Assembly: GCF_029029525.1 (NCBI RefSeq) | Contig: NZ_JAKJSC010000008.1 | Location: 62,001 to 126,000, forward strand | Length of the DNA: 64,000 nucleotides | DNA from: Labilibaculum sp. DW002 | GTDB lineage: Bacteria > Bacteroidota > Bacteroidia > Bacteroidales > Marinifilaceae | Reading direction: 5' to 3' | Shown: piece after piece, positions 16,874 through 25,942 of the stretch | Numbering within the stretch: position 1 is the first letter of the stretch | How the letters are laid out: the number at the start of each line of letters is the position of its first letter | The notes under the pieces: generated by a model | What the model was told of the DNA's origin: nothing | Databases searched by the model: none | What the model saw: only the letters and a program-made list of their open reading frames with translations | Position numbers and translations under genes: made by a program

Positions 16874-17866
16874 CTATTTCTCCAATCTTTCGTTTAGTTT
16901 TTTGATGATTTGCTTAGCGTCACCAACAATACCAAGGTCTGACACCTGGAAAATAGGTGCGTCCTTGTCTTTGTTTACCGCGATAATCAAATCTGAATCT
17001 TCCATACCTGCAACATGCTGAATCGCACCTGAGATACCGAAAGCAAAGTAAAGGTCCGGACGAACCGTTTTACCTGTCTGCCCTACCTGGCGCTCGTGTC
17101 CGATATAACCGGCATCAACCATAGCACGAGAAGCTGAAACTTCAGCATCAAGCGTAGTAGCTAATGAATCCATGGCATCGAAACCTTCCTGATTACCAAT
17201 ACCACGACCACCTGAAACCAAGATACGTGCTTCAGTAATATCGATTAGATCCGTTTCTTCCTTAACGGTTTTAACCAACTTTACTTTGATCTTCGAAGAA
17301 TCGAATTCAACTTTATAGTCAGTAATAATTCCTTCACGACTTGTATCAGCATCGATAGCGAACAAAACGCCCGGACGAACGGTTCCCATTTGAGGACGGT
17401 GATTTTTACAAACGATAGTTGCCATTAGGTTACCACCAAAAGCCGGACGAGTCATCAACAACTCACGGTTCGCTCCCACTTCAATCTTCGTACAGTCAGC
17501 CGTTAAACCTGTTTTAACACGAGCTGAAACACGTGGTCCCAAATCACGACCTAAAGTCGTTGCTCCGATTAATACTGAATCTGGCTTTCTGTCGTTGATA
17601 ATTTTGCAAATAGCCTGAGTGTATGGCTCAGTTGTATAATCAGCCAATTCTGGCGCATCAACAACTAAAACCTCATCAGCACCAGCAGCAATAAGCCCTT
17701 GTGCCTTAGCAGCGATGTTATGCCCTAAAAGCATAGCATAAACCTTATCGTTTAACTCATCTGCCAATCGTCGTGCTTGTCCCAAAAGTTCCAATGCCAC
17801 ATTCTGAACAAAGCCTTCGCGCTGCTCAATAAAAACATATATGCCTTTGTAATCTTCTAAATTCAT
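16874..17866 (-). CDS. etfA: Electron transfer flavoprotein alpha subunit
   Basis: 330 residues, a normal length for EtfA. The N-terminal ETF domain (YKGIYVFIEQREG ... LIGATTLGRDLGPRVSARV) is followed by the C-terminal FAD-binding domain with VSGGRGIG, HERQVGQTGKTVRPDLYFAFGISGAIQHVAGM and AVNKDKDAPIF. With EtfB it forms the flavoprotein that feeds the neighbouring acyl-CoA dehydrogenase. In lysine and butyrate fermentation this complex reduces crotonyl-CoA to butyryl-CoA, in several anaerobes with electron bifurcation to ferredoxin. Bifurcation is not provable from sequence alone. Last gene of the cluster, 12 bases after etfB. Confidence 0.96.
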   Translation of the reverse strand: MNLEDYKGIYVFIEQREGFVQNVALELLGQARRLADELNDKVYAMLLGHNIAAKAQGLIAAGADEVLVVDAPELADYTTEPYTQAICKIINDRKPDSVLIGATTLGRDLGPRVSARVKTGLTADCTKIEVGANRELLMTRPAFGGNLMATIVCKNHRPQMGTVRPGVLFAIDADTSREGIITDYKVEFDSSKIKVKLVKTVKEETDLIDITEARILVSGGRGIGNQEGFDAMDSLATTLDAEVSASRAMVDAGYIGHERQVGQTGKTVRPDLYFAFGISGAIQHVAGMEDSDLIIAVNKDKDAPIFQVSDLGIVGDAKQIIKKLNERLEK

Positions 17867-17878
17867 AGTCTCAACGAT

Positions 17879-18661
17879 TTATAGAATGAATTTTTCTTTC
17901 ATCTTGTTAATAATGATTCCAACAGCCTCGTCAGTATCTACCTCATAAAGTTCGCCAGCTGGTTTTAAACCACGAGCAAATGCTTTGTGTACACTTGTTG
18001 GTGATCCCTTAAGACCCAAAAGTGTTTCATCAACTTCAATCTGATCTTTACCCCAAACCTCAACTTCTTTTTGGTAAGCATCAACAATACCACCAACACT
18101 CATGTAACGAGGATTGTTAGCTGAAGCAAGAACAGTCACCACACAAGGTGCTTCCACCTCTAAAATTTGGTAACCTTCTTCGATATGACGTTTCATTGTG
18201 AATGTTTTCTCACCATCAAATTTCAAATCTTCAAGATAAGATACCTGAGGTAAATCAAGATGCTCAGCAATCTGGGGACCTACCTGTGCAGTATCACCAT
18301 CAATCGCCTGACGACCGGTAATCAAAAGGTCGAAATCAAGCTTTTTAAGCGCTCCTGCAAGTGCGTATGATGTTGCAAGAGTATCAGCTCCAGCAAACTT
18401 TCTATCTGTTAAATGGATGGCTCTATCAGCTCCCATTGCAAATGCTTCACGAAGAATTAAATCCGCTTGTGGAGGTCCCATCGTAATCACAGTAATGTGA
18501 GCACCCTTTTCTTCTTTTAACTGTAGCGCCATTTCCAAACCACCCTTATCATCAGGGTTGATAATACTTGGTACGCCTTCTCTGATTAGAGTTCCTGTTT
18601 TTGGATCGATTTTAATCTCGGTAGTATCAGGAACCTGCTTTATACAGACAACTATTTTCAT
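17879..18661 (-). CDS. etfB: Electron transfer flavoprotein beta subunit
   Basis: 260 residues opening MKIVVCIKQVPDTTEIKIDPKTG, the hallmark EtfB N-terminus. It continues with the nucleotide-binding stretch VITMGPPQAD, GADRAIHLTDRKFAGADTLATSY and LLITGRQAIDGDTAQVGPQIAEHL. That last run includes the DGDTAQVGP loop seen in EtfB of butyryl-CoA dehydrogenase complexes. It partners EtfA. The 93-base gap from the dehydrogenase gene holds a 20-base near-palindrome (18717-18736) that could be a regulatory site or processing signal. Confidence 0.96.
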   Translation of the reverse strand: MKIVVCIKQVPDTTEIKIDPKTGTLIREGVPSIINPDDKGGLEMALQLKEEKGAHITVITMGPPQADLILREAFAMGADRAIHLTDRKFAGADTLATSYALAGALKKLDFDLLITGRQAIDGDTAQVGPQIAEHLDLPQVSYLEDLKFDGEKTFTMKRHIEEGYQILEVEAPCVVTVLASANNPRYMSVGGIVDAYQKEVEVWGKDQIEVDETLLGLKGSPTSVHKAFARGLKPAGELYEVDTDEAVGIIINKMKEKFIL

Positions 18662-18716
18662 TTTTTCTGATTTTATTGAAACAACAGATCAACTGCGTTT
18701 CGGTAATGATTCATAC

Positions 18717-18736
18717 GGTCAAGACATGTCCTGACC
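18717..18736. repeat. 20-base near-perfect palindrome between acyl-CoA dehydrogenase and etfB
   Basis: GGTCAAGACATGTCCTGACC reads the same on both strands except for one base pair per half. It lies in the 93-base spacer upstream of etfB. A palindrome this regular suits a dimeric transcription factor better than an RNA hairpin, since it leaves almost no loop. Confidence 0.45.
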
Positions 18737-18754
18737 CTACAATTACATTATATC

Positions 18755-19894
18755 TTACTTAAGCATATTAGCTGAAATCACCATTCTCTGAACTTCAGAA
18801 GTTCCTTCGTAGATCTCAGTAATTTTAGCATCACGCATCATACGCTCAACCGGGTATTCGCGAGTGTAACCATAACCACCGTGCAATTGAACGGCTTTGT
18901 TTGTTACCTCCATAGCTGTTTCGGCTGCATAAAGCTTAGCCATAGCTGCATCAACAGAATAAACTTTCTTTTGATCTTTTTTGTAAGCCGCTTTGCGAAC
19001 CAACATACGAGAAGCTTCTGTTTTTGTGTTCATGTCAGCCAACTGGAACTGTGTGTTTTGGAAAGCAGAAATGGCACGACCAAACTGTTTTCTTTCTTTC
19101 ACATATTTCACAGTCTCATTAATTGCACCCTGAGCTAAACCTAAAGCCTGAGCAGCAATACCAATACGACCACCATCAAGGGTTTTCATAGCGATACCAA
19201 AACCTTTGCTCAATTTCCCTAACATATTAGTTTTAGGCAATACACAGTTTTCAAAAATCAATTCGCAAGTTGCAGAACCTTTAATCCCCATCTTCTTCTC
19301 TTTCTTACCGATAGAGAAACCAGGTGTGTCTTTTTCAATAATGAAAGCTGTGATACCACGAGTTCCCTTAGACTTATCAGTCATAGCAAAAATCACATAT
19401 ACATGTGCATATTCAGCATTGGTAATAAAGATTTTAGAACCATTGATGATATAGTTATCGCCATCTTCAACAGCTGTTGTTTGCTGACCAGCAGCATCAG
19501 TACCCGCATTAGGCTCAGTTAAACCAAAAGCTCCAATCCACTCACCAGAAGCAAGCTTTGGCAAATATTTTTGCTTTTGCTCTTCGGTTCCGTGCTCTAA
19601 AATAGGAGCTGCACACAAAGATGTGTGAGCTGAAACAATAACGCCAGTTGTACCACATACCGCTGAAAGTTCTTCAACAGCCATAGAATACATTAGGTTA
19701 TTTCCACCTGCACCACCATATTGCTTTGGAATTGGAATTCCCATGATACCAATTTTTGCCATTTTCTCAACCGTTTCGATTGGAAAACGCTCTTGCTCAT
19801 CAACTTCTGCAGCAAGTGGCTTTACTTCATTTTCAGCAAAATCTCTAATCATTTGCTGGAACAATTCCTGTTCTTTTGTTAGGCTAAAGTCCAT
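18755..19894 (-). CDS. bcd: Short-chain acyl-CoA dehydrogenase (butyryl-CoA dehydrogenase type)
   Basis: 379 residues from the ATG at 19894 (MDFSLTKEQELFQQMIRDFAE); an ATG-initiated extension of 11 residues further upstream is less typical. It contains the FAD-contact stretch GAFGLTEPNAGTDA, FITNAEYAHVYVIFAMTDKS, GGRIGIAAQALGLAQGA and YVKERKQFGRAISAFQNTQF. The catalytic base is Glu363 in IYEGTSEVQRM. Placement before etfBA and after the thiolase makes reduction of crotonyl-CoA to butyryl-CoA the likely reaction. The protein would be cytoplasmic and tetrameric. The symbol is by context; the substrate chain length is inferred. Confidence 0.92.
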   Translation of the reverse strand: MDFSLTKEQELFQQMIRDFAENEVKPLAAEVDEQERFPIETVEKMAKIGIMGIPIPKQYGGAGGNNLMYSMAVEELSAVCGTTGVIVSAHTSLCAAPILEHGTEEQKQKYLPKLASGEWIGAFGLTEPNAGTDAAGQQTTAVEDGDNYIINGSKIFITNAEYAHVYVIFAMTDKSKGTRGITAFIIEKDTPGFSIGKKEKKMGIKGSATCELIFENCVLPKTNMLGKLSKGFGIAMKTLDGGRIGIAAQALGLAQGAINETVKYVKERKQFGRAISAFQNTQFQLADMNTKTEASRMLVRKAAYKKDQKKVYSVDAAMAKLYAAETAMEVTNKAVQLHGGYGYTREYPVERMMRDAKITEIYEGTSEVQRMVISANMLK

Positions 19895-20016
19895 ATTTTT
19901 TATTAGATGTTTGTAGAAAAAACACAATACGCCTCTATACTCATCACTATAAATCCCTGTTTACAAGGGCTGAGATAAGACAGATAACATACTGCGCTCT
20001 AACGACTCAGTACTAA

Positions 20017-21222
20017 TTAAACGTTCTTAAGAATCAAAGCAGTACCCATACCACCACCAATACAAAGTGATGCTAAACCGAATTGCTTATTTGTACGTTT
20101 CATCTCGTGAATTAAACTTACAGTAATACGTGTTCCTGATGCCCCAATTGGGTGACCTAATGCAATAGCTCCACCATTCACATTATTTCTCTCCTGGAAA
20201 AATTCCGGAGCTACACCGTGATCTTCGCATAATTGCTTAACCACACCTAATGATTGTGCTGCAAAAGCTTCATTCAATTCCAACACTTCCATGTCAGTTA
20301 ATTTCATATCAGCCTTTTTTAAAGCGCTTGCAATAGCAGGAACTGGTCCCATACCCATAATAGCCGGATCTACACCACCCTGACCAGTAGCAACAATCTC
20401 TGCAAGTGGAGTCAAATTATGCTCTTTTACAGCCTCTTCAGAAGCAACCAATACAAAAGCAGCACCATCATTAATACCAGAAGCGTTACCAGCTGTTACC
20501 GTTCCATCCTTTTTGAAAGCAGGACGTAAACCAGTTAATTTCTCTTCGCTTGTTCTACGGTTGATGAACTCATCAGCATCGAAAACAATTGTTTCTCTAC
20601 GTGATTTGATTTCAACAGGAACAATCTCATTCTTAAAATGACCTGCATCCTGTGCGGCCATCGCTTTTTGCTGAGATGCAAATGCAAAAGCGTCTTGATC
20701 TTCGCGAGTCAGGCTATATTTTGCTGCAATATTCTCAGCAGTAATACCCATGTGGTAACCTTCGAATGCATCTGTTAAACCATCGCATACCATATGGTCA
20801 ACAGTTTTAATATCCATCATTTTATGTCCTGTACGAACGCCACCTGGCATTACAAAACCTGCAGCAGACATATTCTCAGTACCACCGGCAATAATCATGT
20901 TAGCTTCGCCTGATTTAATATTAGCATAAGCCAAATTGATTGTCTTCATACCAGAACCACAAATCATGTTAATTCCATAAGCTGGTACCTCTTGAGGCAC
21001 ACCTGCTTTAATTGAAGCCTGACGTGCAATACCTTGCTTTTGACCTGCCATTAGGATATTTCCTACAACAACTTCATCAAGTTTAGATGCGTCGATCTTA
21101 GTTTCTTCAATAATATTTTTGATAACTCCTGCAGCTAAATCAGCAGCGGCAACCGGAGTTAGTGTTCCTAAAAATTTTCCTATAGCCGTTCTTTTGGCTG
21201 CAACGATATATACTTTACTCAT
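20017..21222 (-). CDS. Acetyl-CoA C-acetyltransferase (thiolase)
   Basis: 401 residues. The acyl-accepting Cys88 lies in MICGSGMKTI, the catalytic His357 in ALGHPIGASGTRI and the second cysteine Cys387 in LCIGGGMGTA, all standard for biosynthetic-type thiolases. In this cluster it would cleave acetoacetyl-CoA, made by the CoA-transferase, into two acetyl-CoA. It lies between ctfB and the acyl-CoA dehydrogenase gene on the same strand (spacers 56 and 122 bases). The 122-base spacer downstream contains a short CCCT...AGGG hairpin. Confidence 0.95.
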   Translation of the reverse strand: MSKVYIVAAKRTAIGKFLGTLTPVAAADLAAGVIKNIIEETKIDASKLDEVVVGNILMAGQKQGIARQASIKAGVPQEVPAYGINMICGSGMKTINLAYANIKSGEANMIIAGGTENMSAAGFVMPGGVRTGHKMMDIKTVDHMVCDGLTDAFEGYHMGITAENIAAKYSLTREDQDAFAFASQQKAMAAQDAGHFKNEIVPVEIKSRRETIVFDADEFINRRTSEEKLTGLRPAFKKDGTVTAGNASGINDGAAFVLVASEEAVKEHNLTPLAEIVATGQGGVDPAIMGMGPVPAIASALKKADMKLTDMEVLELNEAFAAQSLGVVKQLCEDHGVAPEFFQERNNVNGGAIALGHPIGASGTRITVSLIHEMKRTNKQFGLASLCIGGGMGTALILKNV

Positions 21223-21278
21223 TGTATTTTAATTTTCTAATTGGTATAACATCGTTAAGGATTCGACGAATCGTTTCC

Positions 21279-21938
21279 CTACTTTTTCATTTCAGCCAGA
21301 TCCTCTGCAATAATCAATTTTGCATCGGTAGCTTCTTGTACTTGCTCAACAGTAAACATTGGGTTAATCTCAGTTAAAAGAATTCCCTCAGGCGTAATTT
21401 TCATTACTCCCATTTCTGTGATAATCATTTCCACTTGCTCTGCAGCAGTTAATGGCAAATCACAAAGTGTCATAATCTTGTGATTACCTCTGGCTGTGTG
21501 TTCCATTGACAGGATAACACGCTTTGCACCTACAATAAGGTCCATTGCACCACCCATACCTGGCGTTTTCTTACCTGGAATCATCCAGTTAGCAAGATTC
21601 CCTTTTTCATCAGCCTGAAGAGCTCCTAAAAAAGTAACATCAACATGTCCGCCACGGATAATAGCAAAAGAAGCTGCAGAATCGAAACTACTTGCGCCTT
21701 CCTTATAAGTAATATGTCCGCCACCAGCATTTACAAAATCCTTATCTTCTTCACCCTCAGCTGGGACAGCACCCATGCCAAGCAAACCATTCTCCGATTG
21801 AAGAATTACGTTTACATTATCAGGGACATAATTAGGAATAAATGTAGGCAAACCAATTCCTAAGTTTACTACATCACCATCTTGTAATTCGAGAGCAGAA
21901 CGCTTCGCGATGATCTCTCTGATTTCTTTTTTATCCAT
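21279..21938 (-). CDS. ctfB: CoA-transferase beta subunit (butyryl-CoA/acetoacetate type)
   Basis: 219 residues of the class I 3-oxoacid CoA-transferase B family. The catalytic glutamate is Glu49 in QSENGLLGMG; LGIGLPTFIPNYV, AGGGHITYKEGASSFDSAASFAIIRGGH and HTARGNHKIM are further family marks. In lysine fermentation it moves CoA from butyryl-CoA to acetoacetate, releasing butyrate. Its alpha partner is encoded at 30549-31196, at the other end of the kam block, which is unusual because the two subunits are normally adjacent. The upstream spacer (21939-22018) carries GTATCAAGA repeats. Confidence 0.93.
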   Translation of the reverse strand: MDKKEIREIIAKRSALELQDGDVVNLGIGLPTFIPNYVPDNVNVILQSENGLLGMGAVPAEGEEDKDFVNAGGGHITYKEGASSFDSAASFAIIRGGHVDVTFLGALQADEKGNLANWMIPGKKTPGMGGAMDLIVGAKRVILSMEHTARGNHKIMTLCDLPLTAAEQVEMIITEMGVMKITPEGILLTEINPMFTVEQVQEATDAKLIIAEDLAEMKK

Positions 21939-21960
21939 TTGAGTGTTTTTTTAGTATTCA

Positions 21961-22000
21961 GTATCAAGATGTAAGTATCAAGACTTAAATCCTGATACTT
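21961..22000. repeat. Short repeats in the kamE-ctfB spacer
   Basis: GTATCAAGA occurs at 21961-21969 and 21975-21983. AAGTATCA (21973-21980) can pair with TGATACTT (21993-22000). The pattern resembles the small repetitive spacers of other Bacteroidota and may mark an intercistronic processing hairpin. Confidence 0.45.
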
Positions 22001-22018
22001 TGTACTAGTTTCTCGTAT

Positions 22019-22807
22019 TTATGCGTTCAATCTTCTGCTTAATTCTTGTGCGGCATAAGATGCCACGTCATCAGCATATTTGTTCATACCGAAACCTGCA
22101 TCGTAACCCAATTCTTTTGCTAATTCATGCGATAAACGTGGTCCGCCACATATTAAGATAACCTTATCACGCAAGCCTTCTGCCTCCAGCATTTCTACCA
22201 GTTCAACAAGGTTTTGAATGTGAACATCTTTTTGTGTTACAGTCTGAGATACTAAAAGAACATCAGCTTTCATTTCGATAGCTTTAGCGATGAATTCTTC
22301 GTTAGGTACCTGAGATCCCATATTTAAAGCTTCGATCATCTCGTAACGCTCCAAACCATAGTGACCAGCAAAACCTTTCATGTTCATTATCGCATCGATA
22401 CCCACTGTGTGTGCATCTGTACCTGTACTTGCTCCTACAACGACAACTTCACGTCCAATATGCTCTTTGATGAAATCATCTGTTTCGTGCATGTCCATTG
22501 TCGTTGACTCTACTTTTGGTACAACGATACTTGTAAAATCTACTGTATGAATTGAGCTACCGTAACAGTTGAAAAAGGTAAAACCTTCCATAAGTTCCTG
22601 TACAAATACAACTTGTACATCTTCGAAACCCATTTTTTTCATCATCTGCTTAGCAGCCTCAATCGCCTCTTCGCCTTTAGCTACAGGCAATGTGAAACTT
22701 ACCTGAGTTTTACCATCGTTCATGGTATCACCGTAAGGCTTAATTTTTGTTAGATCTAAGGTCTTGTCGAATTCATTCGAACTGGTAGAATAAAGTCCTC
22801 CACTCAT
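22019..22807 (-). CDS. kamE: Lysine 5,6-aminomutase beta subunit
   Basis: 262 residues. The cobalamin-binding motif DAHTVGIDAI gives His133 as the lower cobalt ligand. Lys144 (IMNMKGFAGHY) is at the position of the pyridoxal-phosphate lysine of the characterised enzyme, and the local spacing is the same. The N-terminal part (1-90) is the small dimerisation domain and the rest is a Rossmann B12 domain (EVVVVGAS, VILICGGPRLS). With KamD it shifts the epsilon-amino group of beta-lysine or D-lysine to carbon 5 using adenosylcobalamin. A clear Shine-Dalgarno sequence (AGGAGA) precedes the ATG. The 152-base spacer from kamD holds two hairpins. Confidence 0.97.
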   Translation of the reverse strand: MSGGLYSTSSNEFDKTLDLTKIKPYGDTMNDGKTQVSFTLPVAKGEEAIEAAKQMMKKMGFEDVQVVFVQELMEGFTFFNCYGSSIHTVDFTSIVVPKVESTTMDMHETDDFIKEHIGREVVVVGASTGTDAHTVGIDAIMNMKGFAGHYGLERYEMIEALNMGSQVPNEEFIAKAIEMKADVLLVSQTVTQKDVHIQNLVELVEMLEAEGLRDKVILICGGPRLSHELAKELGYDAGFGMNKYADDVASYAAQELSRRLNA

Positions 22808-22877
22808 TTTGCTTATCTCCTATATTTTAAGCAGAATCAAGAAGTGATCTTAGTTGAGCATTTAACACTCTCCTAAA

Positions 22878-22945
22878 TTCCCTTTGAAAGAGGGAATCAC
22901 CAGTTCCAAAAAATAATTTTCCTGGAACTTTTTACTTGATCCTTT
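22878..22945 (-). other. Two hairpins between kamD and kamE
   Basis: ATTCCCT/AGGGAAT (around 22877-22896) and AGTTCC...GGAACT (around 22903-22930) form consecutive stems in the spacer transcribed between kamD and kamE. On the minus strand neither is followed by a T run. They look like processing or stability elements that may set the ratio of the two subunits. Confidence 0.4.
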
Positions 22946-22959
22946 ATACTTGTTATTTG

Positions 22960-24513
22960 TTACTTTTTATGCAATATTTCAATGTAAGGGTTGAAGTAGT
23001 TGCTTCCTTTTTCCACAACTCCATCAAGACCTTTACCACCATTGATTGGACGCTTAATATCAGCGAAAATTCCTTTCTCAAGTGCAGTAAACATTCCCTC
23101 TTTTTCAATCTTTTCTAGCAATTCAATTGAATCTGCAAGAATCTTTTGAGCTCTTGTACGAATTAAACCTCCTTCTTTAAATTCAACCTCATCACCAATA
23201 TTCTTCATATTATTGAAAATGTATTTTGCATTCTCAAGAGAAAGGTAACGGTCAGACATGAAAGGCGTGTGAATTGCTTCCGTCAACATACCCAAAAGTT
23301 GGATTCCTTGTCCTGTCCAGATTGAAATCTGATTAAACAAAGCATCTTGTACGTTTCCTTTGAAGATATTACCTGTCATGAATTTTGTAGGAGGCATATA
23401 CTTAAGTGGTGCCTTAGGGAAGATCTCACGAGTCATTTGAGCTTGTGCTAACTCATAAAGGAAACCATTCTCTAGTCCTGGCTCCATCTCGAAAGCATGA
23501 CCTAATCCCATTTGCTCTTCCGGAAGATCAGCAATTACCGCTAACTGCTCATTAATAAAGTCAGAAGCCAAAACAGTATGTGCTTCGTCGAATGCATCAG
23601 CAGTCGTTAGGTAGTTATCTTCACCTGTATTGATGATTACACCAGCAAAACCATTCAATACTCTTGAGAAGTATTGGTCAACCAATGTACGTTGCATATT
23701 GATATCACGGAAAAGGATTCCGTAAAGTGCATCATTCAACATCACATCTAATCCTTCAAGAGCACCCATAGCAGCAATCTCAGGCATACATAGACCAGAA
23801 CAATAGTTACAAAGGCGAATGTATTTACCTTCTTCCTCACCAATCTTATCAAGGTGAGTACGCATAATTCGGAAGTTCTCCTGAGTCGCAACAGTTCCAC
23901 CAAAACCTTCAGTCGTTGCACCGTAAGGTACATAGTCAAGTAACGACTGACCTGTTGTACGAATTACAGCAATAATATCGGCACCCTGACGAGCTGCAGC
24001 CTCAGCCTGAACAACATCTTCGTAGATGTTACCTGTTGCTACAATTACGTATAAGTATGGTTTAGGGCCTTCACCAATCGTTTCAATATAGTTATCTCTC
24101 TTAGCTTTACGATCTCTAATTACCTTAATACTTTTCTCAACAAAAGGTTGAATTGCTTTGTGAATTTCTTCAGTTGAACGAACAGGAATCTTCGTTAGAT
24201 CCAACTCGCCTGCAGCAATTTTCTCAGCAGCTTGTTGTGGATTTAATCCAGCTTCAATAATTGCATTTCCTAAAAAATACATCACCCCTTGGTTAAGAAC
24301 ACCTTTGTCCTTAATCTCATCCACTACAACATTTGGAAGTGGTACCTCGTTATTGTCAACACCATCAATCCCCAAAAGACGACACAAAGTACGTTCTACA
24401 GATACCGTTGTATAGCTATCCACAAACTCCTGAACGTTGTCAGCAATTTTTCTCGAAACGCCCTTTGCGTAGTTAACTTTATCAAAGTCAAGACCTAGTT
24501 TACTCCTTTGCAT
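22960..24513 (-). CDS. kamD: Lysine 5,6-aminomutase alpha subunit
   Basis: 517 residues from the ATG at 24513 (MQRSKLGLDFDKVNYA); an in-frame TTG two codons upstream is less likely. The large TIM-barrel subunit binds pyridoxal phosphate and substrate. Recognisable segments are RTLCRLLGIDGVD, GPKPYLYVIVATGNIYEDVVQA, QGADIIAVIRTTGQSLLDYVPYGATTEGFGGT, NYCSGLCMPEIAAMGALE and YMPPTKFMTGNIF. It works with KamE. The stop of kamC and the start of kamD are almost adjacent (6 bases), with AAAGG before the ATG, so they are translated from one message. Confidence 0.97.
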   Translation of the reverse strand: MQRSKLGLDFDKVNYAKGVSRKIADNVQEFVDSYTTVSVERTLCRLLGIDGVDNNEVPLPNVVVDEIKDKGVLNQGVMYFLGNAIIEAGLNPQQAAEKIAAGELDLTKIPVRSTEEIHKAIQPFVEKSIKVIRDRKAKRDNYIETIGEGPKPYLYVIVATGNIYEDVVQAEAAARQGADIIAVIRTTGQSLLDYVPYGATTEGFGGTVATQENFRIMRTHLDKIGEEEGKYIRLCNYCSGLCMPEIAAMGALEGLDVMLNDALYGILFRDINMQRTLVDQYFSRVLNGFAGVIINTGEDNYLTTADAFDEAHTVLASDFINEQLAVIADLPEEQMGLGHAFEMEPGLENGFLYELAQAQMTREIFPKAPLKYMPPTKFMTGNIFKGNVQDALFNQISIWTGQGIQLLGMLTEAIHTPFMSDRYLSLENAKYIFNNMKNIGDEVEFKEGGLIRTRAQKILADSIELLEKIEKEGMFTALEKGIFADIKRPINGGKGLDGVVEKGSNYFNPYIEILHKK

Positions 24514-24519
24514 TTTCAA

Positions 24520-25938
24520 TTATCCTTTTATAAATGTATTTTCCTTGCTAGCTTCTTCATCCAAATGGCTTTGCGCTCTTTCAATTATTTCTTTATCGAT
24601 TCCCAATAAAGAAGCAATTCGAAGCGCTTCATGAGGAACTTCCCCTTCAAGATCCTCAACCAATGAATAATCCATATAACTGTTAATATTTTTGTGGGTG
24701 ATTACATTTGCACCCAAATCTTTGTCCAAACCTTTCACTCTAAGTTTTCTGAACTTGGATTTCAAACCACTATAATGAGTGGTAATAACACTTCTAACTT
24801 TTCCTTGATAAAAAATATCTGCAACAGCATTCACAATTGCCAAACCTTCCACCGGATTTGTTGTTCGAGCCAATTCATCAATCAAAATCAAAACATTATT
24901 CTGATTTTGCGAATCCTTTACCATATGACTCACATTCAACATTTCCGAAGCGAAAGAAGACAAGCCATTTAATTCTGACTGCTCATCGCCTACCGATATC
25001 ATCACTTTATCAACAATGCTAATTTGTGCCGATGTAGCCGGAACAAAAAAGCCAAATTGAAACAAATACTGACAAAGAGCGAGTGTTTTTAACACCACTG
25101 TTTTTCCAGCCATATTTGCTCCCGTAATCAAACAAACAGATTTTTCAAGATCAATATCAATTGCTTGATATTGCTTGTTCTGATTTGCCAGTTCATTTTT
25201 TATCATCGGGTTGAACATTCCCGTATATAAAGTTTTCCCTTCCGATATTTCCGCCTTACTTAAATTCCATTTACTTACTTGTACCGCTTTCGCGATAAGT
25301 AAATCCAAATGCGCCAATTGACTTAATGCATTTGCCAAAATAGCTCCAAACTGAGAAATTTTAGTACAAAGCTCTTCACGAACTTTCGCTTCAATTTCCT
25401 GCATTTTGGAAAATAAAACTTCAATATCTAAATCAGAATCACCATTCTTACTTTTAGCCAATTTCAGTTCTTTTCGAGCCTCTGCTAATTCTTCCGAGTA
25501 ATTGTCGTAGATGTAAAAAGATGGAATTTTTGTATTCTGAGGATCCAACAAACGAATTAGTTGACTTAAGTCTGGAACAGCAAGAAAATTTAATTTCCCT
25601 CCCTTTTGCAGTTCTTCAATTTCCTGAACAACCAGAGAAAAAACCTTTATTTCGAACAATTCAACATCATCAAGAACCAAGTTTCCAATCAAATTATTCA
25701 CGCTGCCGCGGATATCGCGAAGCTGAGCCAATTTATTTTGTAATTTGGCAATCAAATCAGAATTGGATTCTAAGGCTACCACTGCCCGATCAACTAATGT
25801 CAATTCTGCAGCAATCTCCTTTTCGCAGCACATCATTTTCGAATCTAGCAGATAGCGTCTTCCCATTGGAGATCTTAAATCAAGATCTTCCATTAAAAAT
25901 TGCAATCCGCTTGTATGTGCTACTACTTCTCGAAACAT
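24520..25938 (-). CDS. kamC: MutS-like ATPase of the lysine cluster (aminomutase reactivase subunit KamC)
   Basis: 472 residues. The N-terminal ~260 are helical and the rest is a MutS-type ABC ATPase. It has Walker A GANMAGKT at 273-280, the LNGLSSFASEM signature around 324-334, Walker B VLILIDE ending at Glu355, and the TTHYSGL loop. It lacks the mismatch-recognition and clamp domains of MutS and the Smr domain of MutS2, so DNA repair is unlikely. KamC with KamB is described as the ATP-dependent reactivase of lysine 5,6-aminomutase, and its place directly before kamD agrees. The gene starts 4 bases after kamB ends. Confidence 0.9.
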   Translation of the reverse strand: MFREVVAHTSGLQFLMEDLDLRSPMGRRYLLDSKMMCCEKEIAAELTLVDRAVVALESNSDLIAKLQNKLAQLRDIRGSVNNLIGNLVLDDVELFEIKVFSLVVQEIEELQKGGKLNFLAVPDLSQLIRLLDPQNTKIPSFYIYDNYSEELAEARKELKLAKSKNGDSDLDIEVLFSKMQEIEAKVREELCTKISQFGAILANALSQLAHLDLLIAKAVQVSKWNLSKAEISEGKTLYTGMFNPMIKNELANQNKQYQAIDIDLEKSVCLITGANMAGKTVVLKTLALCQYLFQFGFFVPATSAQISIVDKVMISVGDEQSELNGLSSFASEMLNVSHMVKDSQNQNNVLILIDELARTTNPVEGLAIVNAVADIFYQGKVRSVITTHYSGLKSKFRKLRVKGLDKDLGANVITHKNINSYMDYSLVEDLEGEVPHEALRIASLLGIDKEIIERAQSHLDEEASKENTFIKG

Positions 25939-25942
25939 TTCT

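Noticed and set aside
24520-25938. Mismatch-repair protein MutS or MutS2
   Set aside because: Only the ATPase and a helical N-terminus are present, and the gene is locked inside the kam operon; KamC explains it better.
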